Assembly: GCF_004348825.1 (NCBI RefSeq)
Contig: NZ_SMJU01000002.1
Coordinates: 310,001 to 374,000 of the forward strand
Reading direction: 5' to 3'
Source of the DNA: Arundinibacter roseus
Lineage (GTDB): Bacteria > Bacteroidota > Bacteroidia > Cytophagales > Spirosomataceae
DNA: 64,000 bases
A model generated the notes under the pieces. It ran no database searches. It was given only the letters and a program-made list of their open reading frames with translations, and was not told the origin of the DNA. Position 1 is the stretch's first letter; the number at the start of each line of letters is the position of its first letter. Below, piece by piece: positions 17,125 to 27,261 of this stretch. The position numbers and the translations under genes were made by a program.

Positions 17125-19566
17125 CTAACCATTCGTTTTTACTCGCTGTTGTAACTCATCAGCACCGGTGTTGCGTTGACGAGCGCCTTTAACGTTCTGA
17201 TTTCCAAAACGATAGGTGAACGTTACCCGTACCTGACGGCTCGGCCACGTTGAGCGAATGGTAAAATTTATATCTTTATATTCGGTACTTCCCCGAAATT
17301 TGTTGGTCCAGAAAATGTCGTTCACATTCAGACGAATTGTTCCTTTTTTATCCAGTACATTTTTTTGTAGTCCGGCACTAATCATGCCTTGCGGCTGCGC
17401 CACAAAAAAGCCGTAAACCGAACGGCTGTTGTACCAGCCCGATAGCTCTGCCGACCAGCCTTTGGGAAGTTGAAATTGATTATTTGCAAATACGTTCCAG
17501 GTAATTTGCTCAATTTCAAAAATATCGTCCAGATAAAATGTCTTGTATCGATTGTAGGTTCCGGTCAGGTTCATCTGAATGTTCCACCACTTAGCGACCG
17601 GAATCGGTGCCGAAATCGTCACGTTCAGATTATCCTGATTGTCCAGGTTTTCGGTCGTTACGAAAGTTTTGTTTTCCGCGGCAATCTGCTTTGGTACTTC
17701 CCTGGCAATCAAGTCGTTGATGCGGCTGTACGAGATGCTTGTGTTCAGAAAGCTTTTGTACACGTGCGTCAGCTGAAACGAATTGGTATACTGCGGGCGC
17801 AGGTTGGGATTTCCGCGCTGAAACGTGTACGGATCCAGATAAAATTCAAATGGATTGAGCGATTGATAATCCGGGCGGTCAATGCGGCGGCTGTACGAAA
17901 GATTGAGGACGTTGCTGCTATCTAACTGTCTGGAAATGAATATGCTCGGGAATAAATTCAGGTAGTTTCGATCCCGAACGTCATTCAGCGTCACGGAGTT
18001 TCCGATAGAGTGGGTATGCTCCGCCCGAACACCCAGCTGATACTGCGTTTTGGTTCCGAGTTTGCCGCCGTAATTTACGTAAGCGGCGTTGATATTTTCT
18101 GTATATTTAAATTCATTGGTTCGGTTTGGATCTACTACCCACTCATCCTGCATCACTTCAAAGGTCATGTTGTTGTCCGAAGCTACAAAGCTGGTTTTCA
18201 GTCCGGTTTCAAATTTCCCCTTGCCTAGCGGTTGAGTATAATCTACTTTGGCTACCCCAATTTTGATGTGGCTGGGCATACGGTTGCGTACCATATCGGG
18301 CAGGCCTTCCATTTCGCCCGAAGGATTGAAGTACCTGGTATCCAGATTATTGAAGTTCCGGCCATCGTATTGTACATAGTCCGCATCGGCGGTCAATTCT
18401 TTCCCATTCTCATTGAACTGATGTTTCAGGTTGATATTGGCCGAAGCATTTTGCATATTTTCGCCACTTTCGGTAAGGGTCGTAAAGGTTTGGCGCAGGC
18501 TCAAATCGCCATTCAGAATTCGGTTGTTATTCACTCCGGAAGGTGTTTCCCATTTATTTTTAAATGCCGAAACCAATACGCCTACTGTCGTTTTTTTGGT
18601 AATGCTATAATCCAATCCGGCCCGAATGCTATAATTTTCAGCTTCCCAGCGGCGATCACTGAATTGGTCAAAAATGGTCACATTGCCTTCAAACGGGATT
18701 GTACGGTAGAGTTCCGTGGTATTGAAACCTCCACCTGCAAACACACTGGCATTGCCAAAGGCACTGATTTTCCCGTGGCGATGATTGAGCGAAAGCGATC
18801 CATTGCCTCGACCGTAACGGTTGTAGCCCGCGCCAAGGGTGAGGTTTCCATTGGTGCCAAAGTTCTGATTCCGTTTGAATTTGATATTGATAATCCCCGA
18901 GTTTCCTACGGCATCGTACTTCGCCGAAGGATTGGTAATCAGCTCAATTTTCTCAATGTTATCGCTGGGTGTATTGCGAAGCAAATTCATCAGTTCGGTC
19001 TGTGAAAGGAAGGTTTGTTTGCCATCAATTTGCACAATTACCCCTTCTTTACCGCGTAGTTGCAAACGGTCGTTTTGCTGGTCAACCACCACACCGGGTG
19101 AGCGTTCCAGTACTTCAAGAGCTGTGGCGCCTGCTGATACAATGCTGTTTTCGACATTCACAACCGTGCGGTCGATCTGTTGCTCAATAAACGGTTTTTT
19201 GGCAACTACGGTTACTTCGTTAAGCACTTCCGCACTGGTTGAAAGGGTAACGGTCGATAGCTGTACGTCAGAATTGGCAACTACAAAAGGCTGACTGTAA
19301 ACCTTTGTATAGCCCACCATCGACACGAGCGTCAGGTAGCGACCTGCTTCCACCTGTTCAAAGGCAAAACGGCCTTCGGTGTCCGTAGTCATGCCTTTGG
19401 CAAGCGTCGAGTCTTTGGCTTTGAGCAGAAGTACATTTACAAAAGGAAATGCTTCCTGTTTTGCATCAAGCACGGAGCCCGATACTTTCCCTTTGTTGGC
19501 GCTCTGAGCCCATAGCAAGGGTGTGATTAGTAGCAGTGAAGCTACCAAAGATGTAAAAAATTTCAT
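17125..19566 (-). CDS. Outer membrane receptor with CarboxypepD_reg-like and OMP_b-brl_3-type barrel domains
   Basis: 813 residues. A signal peptide (MKFFTSLVASLLLITPLLWA) is followed by a carboxypeptidase-regulatory-like beta-sandwich (~22-105, GKVSGSVLDAKQEAFPFVNV), a TonB plug (~115-230, 'NVENSIVSAGATALEVLERSPGV', 'IDGKQTF') and a 22-strand-type barrel to the end. No classical TonB box is identified. Members of this family are common in Bacteroidota; the cargo is mostly unknown, and no SusD or DUF4249 partner is adjacent. It stands alone, with a minus-strand CAAAGTTA (TAACTTTG) promoter-like element 58 bases upstream. Confidence 0.92.
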   Translation of the reverse strand: MKFFTSLVASLLLITPLLWAQSANKGKVSGSVLDAKQEAFPFVNVLLLKAKDSTLAKGMTTDTEGRFAFEQVEAGRYLTLVSMVGYTKVYSQPFVVANSDVQLSTVTLSTSAEVLNEVTVVAKKPFIEQQIDRTVVNVENSIVSAGATALEVLERSPGVVVDQQNDRLQLRGKEGVIVQIDGKQTFLSQTELMNLLRNTPSDNIEKIELITNPSAKYDAVGNSGIINIKFKRNQNFGTNGNLTLGAGYNRYGRGNGSLSLNHRHGKISAFGNASVFAGGGFNTTELYRTIPFEGNVTIFDQFSDRRWEAENYSIRAGLDYSITKKTTVGVLVSAFKNKWETPSGVNNNRILNGDLSLRQTFTTLTESGENMQNASANINLKHQFNENGKELTADADYVQYDGRNFNNLDTRYFNPSGEMEGLPDMVRNRMPSHIKIGVAKVDYTQPLGKGKFETGLKTSFVASDNNMTFEVMQDEWVVDPNRTNEFKYTENINAAYVNYGGKLGTKTQYQLGVRAEHTHSIGNSVTLNDVRDRNYLNLFPSIFISRQLDSSNVLNLSYSRRIDRPDYQSLNPFEFYLDPYTFQRGNPNLRPQYTNSFQLTHVYKSFLNTSISYSRINDLIAREVPKQIAAENKTFVTTENLDNQDNLNVTISAPIPVAKWWNIQMNLTGTYNRYKTFYLDDIFEIEQITWNVFANNQFQLPKGWSAELSGWYNSRSVYGFFVAQPQGMISAGLQKNVLDKKGTIRLNVNDIFWTNKFRGSTEYKDINFTIRSTWPSRQVRVTFTYRFGNQNVKGARQRNTGADELQQRVKTNG

Positions 19567-20060
19567 GGCTAATAGTTGGTTATCGTATCGACTGGAATTT
19601 TGTTCCGAGTCTTAATTTTGAAACAAAGTTAGGTAGTGTGTATAACCTAGAACCTTTTAATACATAAATGGTATTTTAGGTGTATGAGTGGAATACAGCT
19701 GACTAAGTTTGCCAGGAGGGAAGAAGGGCGCTTCGGTGGTATAGATGTAAAGAGAATACATAAAGTTGCACGGGGACAGAAATTTATTTTGGAAGGAATA
19801 AAATAAGTAATGAATGGTTGCTTAAATGACTTATTAGTTCGGAACTATCTCCTTAAATTTTTTTTCATCCCTCTCTTTTGAAAAGTATTGCCACGCAGGA
19901 AGGAGCCGTCAGGATTTTTTGTAATGTTGTATTTTTTAAGAATCAAGATCAGAGATGCATGTTTACAACATGATTTTTCAGCGCTCTTTATTTGTCAACT
20001 AATTGATTATTAGTAATTTATATTATTTAATTTGGACTAATATTTTCCAACTTCTCTGAA
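19567..20060. other. Intergenic region between divergent receptor and pncB genes
   Basis: 494 bases, without a gene longer than a few dozen codons. On the minus strand TAACTTTG at 19631-19624 fits the TAnnTTTG -7 element for the receptor. The right 100 bases are very AT-rich and probably hold the pncB promoter, but no clear element stands out. No hairpin or repeat of note. Confidence 0.5.
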
Positions 20061-21524
20061 ATGATAAACCCAACTCACGAAATCTCCGACAGCCTGCTTA
20101 CCGATTTGTACCAATTTACTATGGCCTACGGCTACTGGAAAGCAGGAAAAGCGGAGCAAGAGGCCGTCTTTAATCTATATTTCAGAAAACATCCCTTTGG
20201 TGGTGGTTTTACTATTGCCTGTGGCCTGAGCAGCGTAATTGAATACTTAAATTCGTATACTTTTCAGGATTCGGATTTGGACTATTTGGGTACATTAACG
20301 GGTAGTGACGGACAGCCTTTGTTTGACAAAGATTTTTTGGTGTATCTACAAAACATGTCGTTTCAGTGCGACATAGAGGCAGTTCCGGAAGGAACGGTGG
20401 TGTTTCCCAACGAACCGATGCTACGCATTCGGGGACCTATTTTGCAATGCCAATTGCTGGAAACTCCGCTCCTGAACCTTTTGAATTTTGAATCACTTGT
20501 AGCTACCAAGGCAGCACGCATGCGGTTGGTAGCGCCGCAGGATTCGCTGTTGGAGTTTGGCCTTCGCCGTGCGCAGGGCCCCGACGGCGGCATGACCGCA
20601 AGTCGGGCGGCCTACGTTGGTGGTTTTGACGCTACCTCCAATGTATCGGCCGGCAAACGATACGGTATTCCCGTCAAGGGCACGCATGCCCACAGTTGGG
20701 TCATGTCGTTTGACTCTGAGCTTGAAGCATTCCAAACGTATGCCCAATATCTACCAGCCAACACCACACTTTTGGTAGATACCTACAATACGATTCAGGG
20801 AATAAAACATGCGATTTTGGTTGGAAATGAACTCCGGAAAAGAGGCCACGATTTGGCGGGAATCCGGCTGGACTCGGGCGATTTGGCCTACCTGAGTATA
20901 GAAGCCCGTCAACTACTTGACGCTGCCGGATTTGACCAAACGGCTATCGTCGCAAGCAACGACCTGGATGAGTACATTATTCAAAGTCTGAAACTGCAGG
21001 GTGCAAAGATTAATGTGTGGGGTGTGGGCACCAAGCTTGTCACCGCCTTTGATCAGCCGGCTTTGGGTGGAGTGTTTAAATTGGCGGCAATCCGGCAGCC
21101 TGACGGTTCCTGGTACTATACCCTCAAACTTTCGGAACAAACTCTAAAAATATCAACGCCGGGAATTCAGCAGGTCCGGCGCTACTTCGACGCTAACGGT
21201 TTTGTAGCCGATATGATTTATAATCAGGAAAATATGCCCGAAAGTTCTGCTACGATGATTGACCCTTATGATTTTACGCGGCAACGGCAGTTTGACAGCA
21301 GCTTTGCGTGGGAAGATTTGTTACAACCTATTTTTAAACAGGGAATTCCCTGCTACACCTCACCATCTATCCACGAAGTACGGGCGCGTGTGCAGCAGCA
21401 ATTGGCAAATCTACACCCCGGTATCAAGCGATTGGTCAATCCGCATACCTATCCCGTTGGCCTCGAAGCGAAGTTATTTGACTTGAAAACCGAGCTTATT
21501 TTGAAACTTAGAGAAGCAAAATGA
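20061..21524 (+). CDS. pncB: Nicotinate phosphoribosyltransferase
   Basis: 487 residues. It joins nicotinate to PRPP, with ATP, to give nicotinate mononucleotide in NAD salvage. The N-terminus (LLTDLYQFTMAYGYW), the histidine loop VKGTHAHSWVMSF with the autophosphorylated His, and LLVDTYNT and GIRLDSGDLAYLS in the PRPP site are family hallmarks. The length fits the long bacterial form. A desaturase-like gene starts 15 bases downstream, so the two are probably co-transcribed, although their functions are unrelated. Confidence 0.96.
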   Translation: MINPTHEISDSLLTDLYQFTMAYGYWKAGKAEQEAVFNLYFRKHPFGGGFTIACGLSSVIEYLNSYTFQDSDLDYLGTLTGSDGQPLFDKDFLVYLQNMSFQCDIEAVPEGTVVFPNEPMLRIRGPILQCQLLETPLLNLLNFESLVATKAARMRLVAPQDSLLEFGLRRAQGPDGGMTASRAAYVGGFDATSNVSAGKRYGIPVKGTHAHSWVMSFDSELEAFQTYAQYLPANTTLLVDTYNTIQGIKHAILVGNELRKRGHDLAGIRLDSGDLAYLSIEARQLLDAAGFDQTAIVASNDLDEYIIQSLKLQGAKINVWGVGTKLVTAFDQPALGGVFKLAAIRQPDGSWYYTLKLSEQTLKISTPGIQQVRRYFDANGFVADMIYNQENMPESSATMIDPYDFTRQRQFDSSFAWEDLLQPIFKQGIPCYTSPSIHEVRARVQQQLANLHPGIKRLVNPHTYPVGLEAKLFDLKTELILKLREAK

Positions 21525-21539
21525 GTTTGATTGATTACG

Positions 21540-23030
21540 ATGAAAACAAAGAATCAGAAGTCCGAACAGAAAAGAGCAGGTATTGTTGGCGCAGGTATCG
21601 GCGGTTTGGCGACGGCTATTCGGCTGGCAGTCAAAGGGTATAGCGTAGATGTATACGAAGGGAATCCGTATCCGGGAGGAAAACTTTCGGAAATAAAGCA
21701 CAACGGCTACCGCTTCGATGCCGGCCCTTCGCTGTTCACCTTGCCTGCGCTTGTGGATGAACTTTTTGAAGTGGCCGGGAAAAATCCTGCCGATTATTTT
21801 ACGTATCAGAAATTGCCCGAAACCTGCCGGTACTTCTACGAAGACGGCACCCGTTTTACGGCTGATTCTACGCCCGAACGTTTGGCAAAAACTATCGAAA
21901 AACACCTCGGCGAACCGGCGGCACATGTGCTGGCGCATTTGCAGGATAGTGCCAAAAAATATGATGTTACCGAAAAGCTATTCCTGCATCGTTCACTCCA
22001 TCGACTTGCTACCTATTTTAATAAGGATGCATTAAAAGGCTATTTAAATCTACACAAACTTGATGCGTTTCAAACGATGAACCGTGCAAACGCCACTCGT
22101 TTTCAGGATCCGCGGGTGGTGCAGCTATTTAATCGCTATGCTACCTACAATGGTTCCGACCCGTATCAGACTCCCGCCACGATGAATATTATCCCACATT
22201 TGGAGTACAACATTGGCGCTTTTTTTCCAAAAGGTGGAATGGTATCAATTACCAATAGCCTCGTAACCTTAGCCGAAGAACTGGGCGTGCGGATTCATCT
22301 AAACAGCCCGGTAGAGAAAATTCTGACGCAGGCGGGCCAAATTTCGGGCATACAGGTGGCCGGGAATTCTATTCCTTTTGATGTGGTCGTTAGCAATATG
22401 GATGTAGTCAATACCTTCCGTAAACTATTGCCCGAAGCAAAGCAGCCCGAACGAATTTTGCGGCAGCCAAAGTCAAGTTCAGCCTTGATTTTTTATTGGG
22501 GAATTAAAAAGGAATTTCCTGAGCTGGGCCTGCATAATATTTTTTTTAGTCAGGATTATGCCGCTGAATTTGCCACACTTTTTAAGCAAAAAACCATTCA
22601 CGACGATCCAACGGTTTACATCAACATTACTTCAAAATATGAAAAAGCCGATGCGCCGGATGGTGGTGAAAACTGGTTTGTGATGGTAAATGCACCCGCA
22701 AACGACGGACAAAACTGGGAGGAACTCATTGCCACGACCCGCAAAAATATCCTGGAAAAACTGAGCCGTCACCTGGGTGAAAATATTGAAGCGCTACTTG
22801 AAACGGAAGATCTGCTGGATCCCCGCCTGATCGAAAGCCGCACGTCGAGCTCGCAGGGAGCATTGTACGGCAATAGTTCCAACAATCGGTTTGCGGCTTT
22901 TTTGCGGCACGCCAATTTTTCGTCGCAATTTCCCAATCTGTTTTTTGTAGGAGGAAGCGTTCATCCCGGCGGCGGGGTGCCGCTGTGCCTGTTGTCAGCA
23001 AAAATCGCAACGGATATGATTCCGGCCTGA
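21540..23030 (+). CDS. Phytoene desaturase family FAD oxidoreductase (CrtI/CrtD-like)
   Basis: 496 residues from ATG 21540; a TTG three codons earlier is in frame. The FAD dinucleotide motif G17-A-G-I-G-G22 is followed by YEGNPYPGGKLSE, and the C-terminal FAD signature reads FVGGSVHPGGGVPLCLLS, as in carotenoid desaturases. The nearest functional types are CrtD (1-hydroxycarotenoid 3,4-desaturase) or CrtI. No crtB or other pigment gene is in the window, so the exact substrate is uncertain. It converges on the next gene, with only 9 bases between stops and no visible terminator. Confidence 0.85.
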   Translation: MKTKNQKSEQKRAGIVGAGIGGLATAIRLAVKGYSVDVYEGNPYPGGKLSEIKHNGYRFDAGPSLFTLPALVDELFEVAGKNPADYFTYQKLPETCRYFYEDGTRFTADSTPERLAKTIEKHLGEPAAHVLAHLQDSAKKYDVTEKLFLHRSLHRLATYFNKDALKGYLNLHKLDAFQTMNRANATRFQDPRVVQLFNRYATYNGSDPYQTPATMNIIPHLEYNIGAFFPKGGMVSITNSLVTLAEELGVRIHLNSPVEKILTQAGQISGIQVAGNSIPFDVVVSNMDVVNTFRKLLPEAKQPERILRQPKSSSALIFYWGIKKEFPELGLHNIFFSQDYAAEFATLFKQKTIHDDPTVYINITSKYEKADAPDGGENWFVMVNAPANDGQNWEELIATTRKNILEKLSRHLGENIEALLETEDLLDPRLIESRTSSSQGALYGNSSNNRFAAFLRHANFSSQFPNLFFVGGSVHPGGGVPLCLLSAKIATDMIPA

Positions 23031-23039
23031 CGGGCCTTA

Positions 23040-26000
23040 CTACTTCGTGGCCACAGTTTTTTCAACCTCCCGCAAACGGGTATTCTGTCGCCGGATTCTT
23101 TTACATAAAATACTCAGAACACTTTTTAGTAATTCCGTCCGCTCTTCCATCAAATCGTAAAAATCTTCCTGATCAATCTTCAAAAGAAGCGCATCGGAGG
23201 TTACGACCGCAGATGCTGAGCGGGCCTCGGCATCGAGCAGGGCGAGTTCTCCAAAAATGTCGTTTTTGCCAAATTGTGCCAACCGTGTAGAACCATCCAA
23301 AATGTCAACTGTACCCGAATAGATGACATACATACAGGTTCCTAGTTCGTCTTTTTCAAAAAGTACCTCTCCCGACACACAAAGCTGCTCCTGAACAATA
23401 GGCACAAGCGCAGATAATACATTTTCGGGTGTATTTTCAAAAAGCTCCGTTCTTTTTAAATCCATTACTTTTTCAAGGGGCGATACCGCCGCTGCCGAGC
23501 GTTCAATTTCGTGCATAGGATTGATGGATTGATTGTCATTTGGTAAAAGCGCGTTCATACGTACCTGACAAGCGTCCCGGATAAGCGCATCTGGATGTTG
23601 CATATAGGACGCCAAAAGTGCCTGTAAACGTCCTGTTTCAGGAAAATCCCGGAGCGACAACGCAACTGTCCACGGACTAAACCGTGCTTCGCCCTGCTGA
23701 ATAATATAGGTAAATAGCGACGGCGGCTGAAACGTTTTGCCTAGTGTCTTGAACAAAATCGCCTGCTTTTTTTCGGGATCTTTTTCTTCCAACAGGGCAT
23801 GTAAAGCAAGGTATTCGTTTCGGGGAATAACATTATCAAGAATTTCAATGGCATTGGCTCGCTTTTCGCGCGATGCATGCTCCACATGCAGCATGGCATT
23901 TTCTACCATTTTTGCGTCATATTTCAACATAAACAAATGGAAGATTCGGCGAATACTTTCGTTGATTTCAAAGGAAATGCTTGCCGAAAAGTCTGTCGAA
24001 TAGGAAGATTTCATACCTTCCAGAAGTACATAGATATGTTCAAATTCCTGCTGAACCAGTGTAGAAAGTCCGGCAGAAACTTCTGATGATGGTTCAAGCC
24101 GGGTCAGTGATTTCAGGGCCGGACTACGAAGAGTCAGGCTTTCATGATGAATTAGCTGATTTAAAAGTCGGTAAGAATCCGGCGAAGCCAAACGCTCACA
24201 GGCCACAGTAATGAAATAGATCAAACGACTTTGGCCCGTTGAAAGTAATTTTTGCAGGTATATTTCTCCCGCCGCACCCGCGTAAAGCAACCCGAAAACG
24301 GCTGATTTGCCGTGGGTGCGATGATCTGCCAAAGAAAACAAATCCGGTAGGAAAGGTTCTGATGGCAAGCGTGAGGCTACGTCAATTGCTTTGGAAACTA
24401 TTTCGTTATCAGAGTTTTGCAGACATTTCAGGACAAAGGGAGTGTAGGCGGCATCGGCCAAATCCTGCACAACATTCAGAGCAGTAAGAATATCTTCGGG
24501 GTAAGCAGAGGAGGTAAGATAAGCAAGAGTTTTTTGACTCTGTGCGTCAAAGCGCCCCTTGGCCCGGCAGCCCGTGATACTGCCTTGAACCGTTGCCAAA
24601 TCCGCAGCATGTAGAAAATCCAGAACGAGGTCTTCCGAAATGTTCGGATTTTGGCAGGCAATTTGGGCGGCAAGCGTCCGATTCACAGGTTCGGGTTCCA
24701 GTTGTGTGAGTGCAAATAGTTTTGCAGGGTCATACGAATCCTGACGCTGCAATAAGCCACGCAGCGTTTGCTGTCGAACCATCGCTGACGGGTGAGAGAG
24801 TAGTCTATTGTACTGACTGACAAGCTTTTCGGGCTGATTGGTAAAAATCCAATCCAGCGAAAAGAGTACATCGCTCGGGGTGTCGCTATGGAGATTTTTG
24901 AACAAAAGCTCCACCGTATCCTGCTCCACCACGAGGTCATTTTCATTCAGGAATCGTTTGCTGAGCGCATCTTTAAGTTCATGTAGGTAATGTCCGTAGG
25001 CTTTTACCAGAAAAAGTAATCCCAGCAAAACAAAACCTCCGATAATCAAAAAAGAACCTGCTTCCAGGTGAATGTGATTGAAGTAGGCAATCAGACCAAT
25101 AAGTCCTGTGAAAGCCATGCCCAACGGCTCATAAAAACCTTTGGCCAGGGTATGCGCTTTGAGTCGCTGCTGCAAAAACAAGGGCTGAAACATTACCAGA
25201 AAAACGGGGTCAAAGGTTGTTTTTCGGATAATCTCAAAGGCAAGATACAGCCCGCTGAACATGTTGAGCAAGATGACTTCATCGGTGGTTAGAAAGGAAA
25301 AAGAATAGAGGGCTACGGAGCCGGCAAGTGTAAGAACTGGCAGCACAAGCAACACGATGCGCAAACCAAAACGGTCAATGACGCGGCTGGAAAGCAGGAG
25401 TTTAATCAGCGTAGCAATCCCAAACGTAATGCAAAGCAGATAGCCAATATACTGCATGACATCGTCCTGATGATGGTATTTGTGCTTAACATTAAAGAAA
25501 AAGCTGTATTCAATGAATAGGGCCGAGGCAGAAACAAAAACCAACCCTGCACACAACGAAAATACCAGCCAACTTCCGCCAAATAACCGGTTGATCAGTT
25601 CGGGTTGAGGAGCACGCATACCCGGTGTAACCCGCTGATGATGATCGGGAATTGCGGTAAATCGGAAGGTAAGCGTTTGCATGACATATGCCAGTAAAAA
25701 TGCGATGCAGGCAATCCAAAGGAGAATATACAGCGAGTACGAAGAATGAATCAGTACGGCCAGTAAAGCACCAATTGCCTTGGCGGGCAGGTCGCCGGAG
25801 CCAATAATCCCAAAAATACGCTTGCTTTGACGCACGTCAAATACCAGGGCCGACAAGCCCCAGAATTCCAGCCCCGAAAGAAGATACAAAGCCCTGTAAC
25901 CCACCATCAATGCTACCGAGATGACGAGTGGCGGAAGCACATACAGGCCCATGGAAAGTACCAAAAGTAAACCCACACTGACAAGCATTAAGCTTCGTAC

Positions 26001-26255
26001 CAGCTTTTTGAGTGGCAGATGATGCTCGTAATATTCATAAATTTTGCCCGTCAGCATACTTCCCAGGGCGGCGAGAAAATACGCCAGCGGTAGCGAGAAA
26101 TCCGGGTTATTTTGCAGCAACATTACCGTTGCGCACACGTACACCAGGATTGTACCTATGCTGATAAAAAAATTATGAAGGAAGAAAAGGAGCAAGGTAT
26201 TTGACTTTTCTCCGGGCTTGGGGATCGTGAAATTCAATCGAACAGGAGTTAACAT
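23040..26255 (-). CDS. Npt-like membrane protein with HEAT repeats and a cNMP-binding domain
   Basis: 1071 residues. Residues 1 to about 430 contain about eleven to twelve hydrophobic helices resembling the MFS-like ATP/ADP carrier (Npt1/NTT) group. Residues ~430-900 are helical repeats of HEAT type (for example SDVLFSLDWIFTNQPEKLVSQ and HPSAMVRQQTLRGLLQ). Residues ~930-1060 are a cyclic-nucleotide-binding domain with the phosphate cassette FGELALLDAEARSASAV. It may be a transporter or sensor gated by a cyclic nucleotide; the transported molecule is unknown. The cassette keeps the Arg that contacts the cyclic phosphate. The gene stands alone. Confidence 0.82.
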   Translation of the reverse strand: MLTPVRLNFTIPKPGEKSNTLLLFFLHNFFISIGTILVYVCATVMLLQNNPDFSLPLAYFLAALGSMLTGKIYEYYEHHLPLKKLVRSLMLVSVGLLLVLSMGLYVLPPLVISVALMVGYRALYLLSGLEFWGLSALVFDVRQSKRIFGIIGSGDLPAKAIGALLAVLIHSSYSLYILLWIACIAFLLAYVMQTLTFRFTAIPDHHQRVTPGMRAPQPELINRLFGGSWLVFSLCAGLVFVSASALFIEYSFFFNVKHKYHHQDDVMQYIGYLLCITFGIATLIKLLLSSRVIDRFGLRIVLLVLPVLTLAGSVALYSFSFLTTDEVILLNMFSGLYLAFEIIRKTTFDPVFLVMFQPLFLQQRLKAHTLAKGFYEPLGMAFTGLIGLIAYFNHIHLEAGSFLIIGGFVLLGLLFLVKAYGHYLHELKDALSKRFLNENDLVVEQDTVELLFKNLHSDTPSDVLFSLDWIFTNQPEKLVSQYNRLLSHPSAMVRQQTLRGLLQRQDSYDPAKLFALTQLEPEPVNRTLAAQIACQNPNISEDLVLDFLHAADLATVQGSITGCRAKGRFDAQSQKTLAYLTSSAYPEDILTALNVVQDLADAAYTPFVLKCLQNSDNEIVSKAIDVASRLPSEPFLPDLFSLADHRTHGKSAVFGLLYAGAAGEIYLQKLLSTGQSRLIYFITVACERLASPDSYRLLNQLIHHESLTLRSPALKSLTRLEPSSEVSAGLSTLVQQEFEHIYVLLEGMKSSYSTDFSASISFEINESIRRIFHLFMLKYDAKMVENAMLHVEHASREKRANAIEILDNVIPRNEYLALHALLEEKDPEKKQAILFKTLGKTFQPPSLFTYIIQQGEARFSPWTVALSLRDFPETGRLQALLASYMQHPDALIRDACQVRMNALLPNDNQSINPMHEIERSAAAVSPLEKVMDLKRTELFENTPENVLSALVPIVQEQLCVSGEVLFEKDELGTCMYVIYSGTVDILDGSTRLAQFGKNDIFGELALLDAEARSASAVVTSDALLLKIDQEDFYDLMEERTELLKSVLSILCKRIRRQNTRLREVEKTVATK

Positions 26256-26605
26256 AGCTAGCGGTCAGGCTACAAAAGTTGGTAATTTACCACCAACCAC
26301 TCATTTTTCAAATTGCCAATGTGTGTTTAGAGCTTTTGGGAGGCGAAAGATCTCTTTTGCAGGCTATGCTGTTCAGGTTTATTCCAATTTGATAAAGCTG
26401 CTAAGAGACTTCATTCCTGGATTGCTATCCGGTTAGTTTCCTGACCGAATAGTAAATTTTAGAAATATTTATACTTTAATAATACATGAAATAAGCGTAT
26501 GCTTTACATTAATTTATATCTTGCTCATGAACCCGCTACGCATGTATAACAAAATATCATACATTTTTTTAAACCACACCTTACCAAACCTTAACAACAA
26601 AAGGT
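26256..26605. other. Intergenic region between divergent Npt-like and hypothetical genes
   Basis: About 350 AT-rich bases. Near the right end a weak ACCTT/AAGGT dyad lies just before the start at 26606, and a TGTAT/ATACA dyad sits around 26545-26565. Nothing else is convincing. Confidence 0.4.
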
Positions 26606-27202
26606 ATGAAAGTAAAGTATGTCGGGTCTCGTTTAGAACGGTTGAAGGGATTATTGGAAAGGGCTTTGGAGCTACCTAACATATCGAATGAGCCTGCGCA
26701 GACGGAGCAGCAGCACTTGTTGGAAGCGCATGTGATGATGTCGAATATAAAGCCTTGGAAATCAGAAATGATTCAGCCCGCATGGGTTTTTAAAGCACTC
26801 GAAATATGTATTGATACGCGGGATTATATTCAGAAAACCTATGGCTCAGAAAGCCCGTATCTTGAACTTTTGAATAAGCTCTTTTTTGTTCCCACTCAAC
26901 CTTTGCCACTCATTTTCCTACATTCGCCCGGCCTTCGGGAGCAGTGGGAGCATGCGCGCAAATCCCTGATTGATCTGCTGAAACAGGTACTCGAAGAGGA
27001 AATGTCCCGCCGAAAGAATAGATTACTAGTGTTTAATGGAAATTTTTTTTCAGGGATTTTTGGTTTTTTTCGACTACTTACTTTTTTGGCATTCCCTGCA
27101 ACGACTACCCTCTGCGAGTGCAAATTCTCGGTTTTTTCGCAGATGATTTTACATTCAATTACTCCTTTCTTTCAATGTGAGATGGCTTTTTCAGGCGTTT
27201 GA
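26606..27202 (+). CDS. Hypothetical protein
   Basis: 198 residues, not recognised. The N-terminal 140 residues are soluble and helical, with RLERLKGLLERALELP and LLEAHVMMSNIKPW, and end in a charged stretch EEEMSRRKNR. The last 55 residues are hydrophobic and cysteine-containing (FGFFRLLTFLAFPATTTL), with base use unlike coding sequence, so the true protein could end earlier if a frameshift is present. The next gene's signal-peptide start lies 60 bases downstream. Confidence that the frame is coding is moderate, based on an intact 198-codon frame in a region with no alternative. Confidence 0.5.
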   Translation: MKVKYVGSRLERLKGLLERALELPNISNEPAQTEQQHLLEAHVMMSNIKPWKSEMIQPAWVFKALEICIDTRDYIQKTYGSESPYLELLNKLFFVPTQPLPLIFLHSPGLREQWEHARKSLIDLLKQVLEEEMSRRKNRLLVFNGNFFSGIFGFFRLLTFLAFPATTTLCECKFSVFSQMILHSITPFFQCEMAFSGV

Positions 27203-27261
27203 CTGGTGTTTGTGTGTGTTTATTTTGGATACCTAATTTACTATTTCTAACCGATTGTGCT

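Noticed and set aside
18232-19005. 257-codon plus-strand frame
   Set aside because: Antisense to the outer membrane receptor, whose plug domain is clear here.
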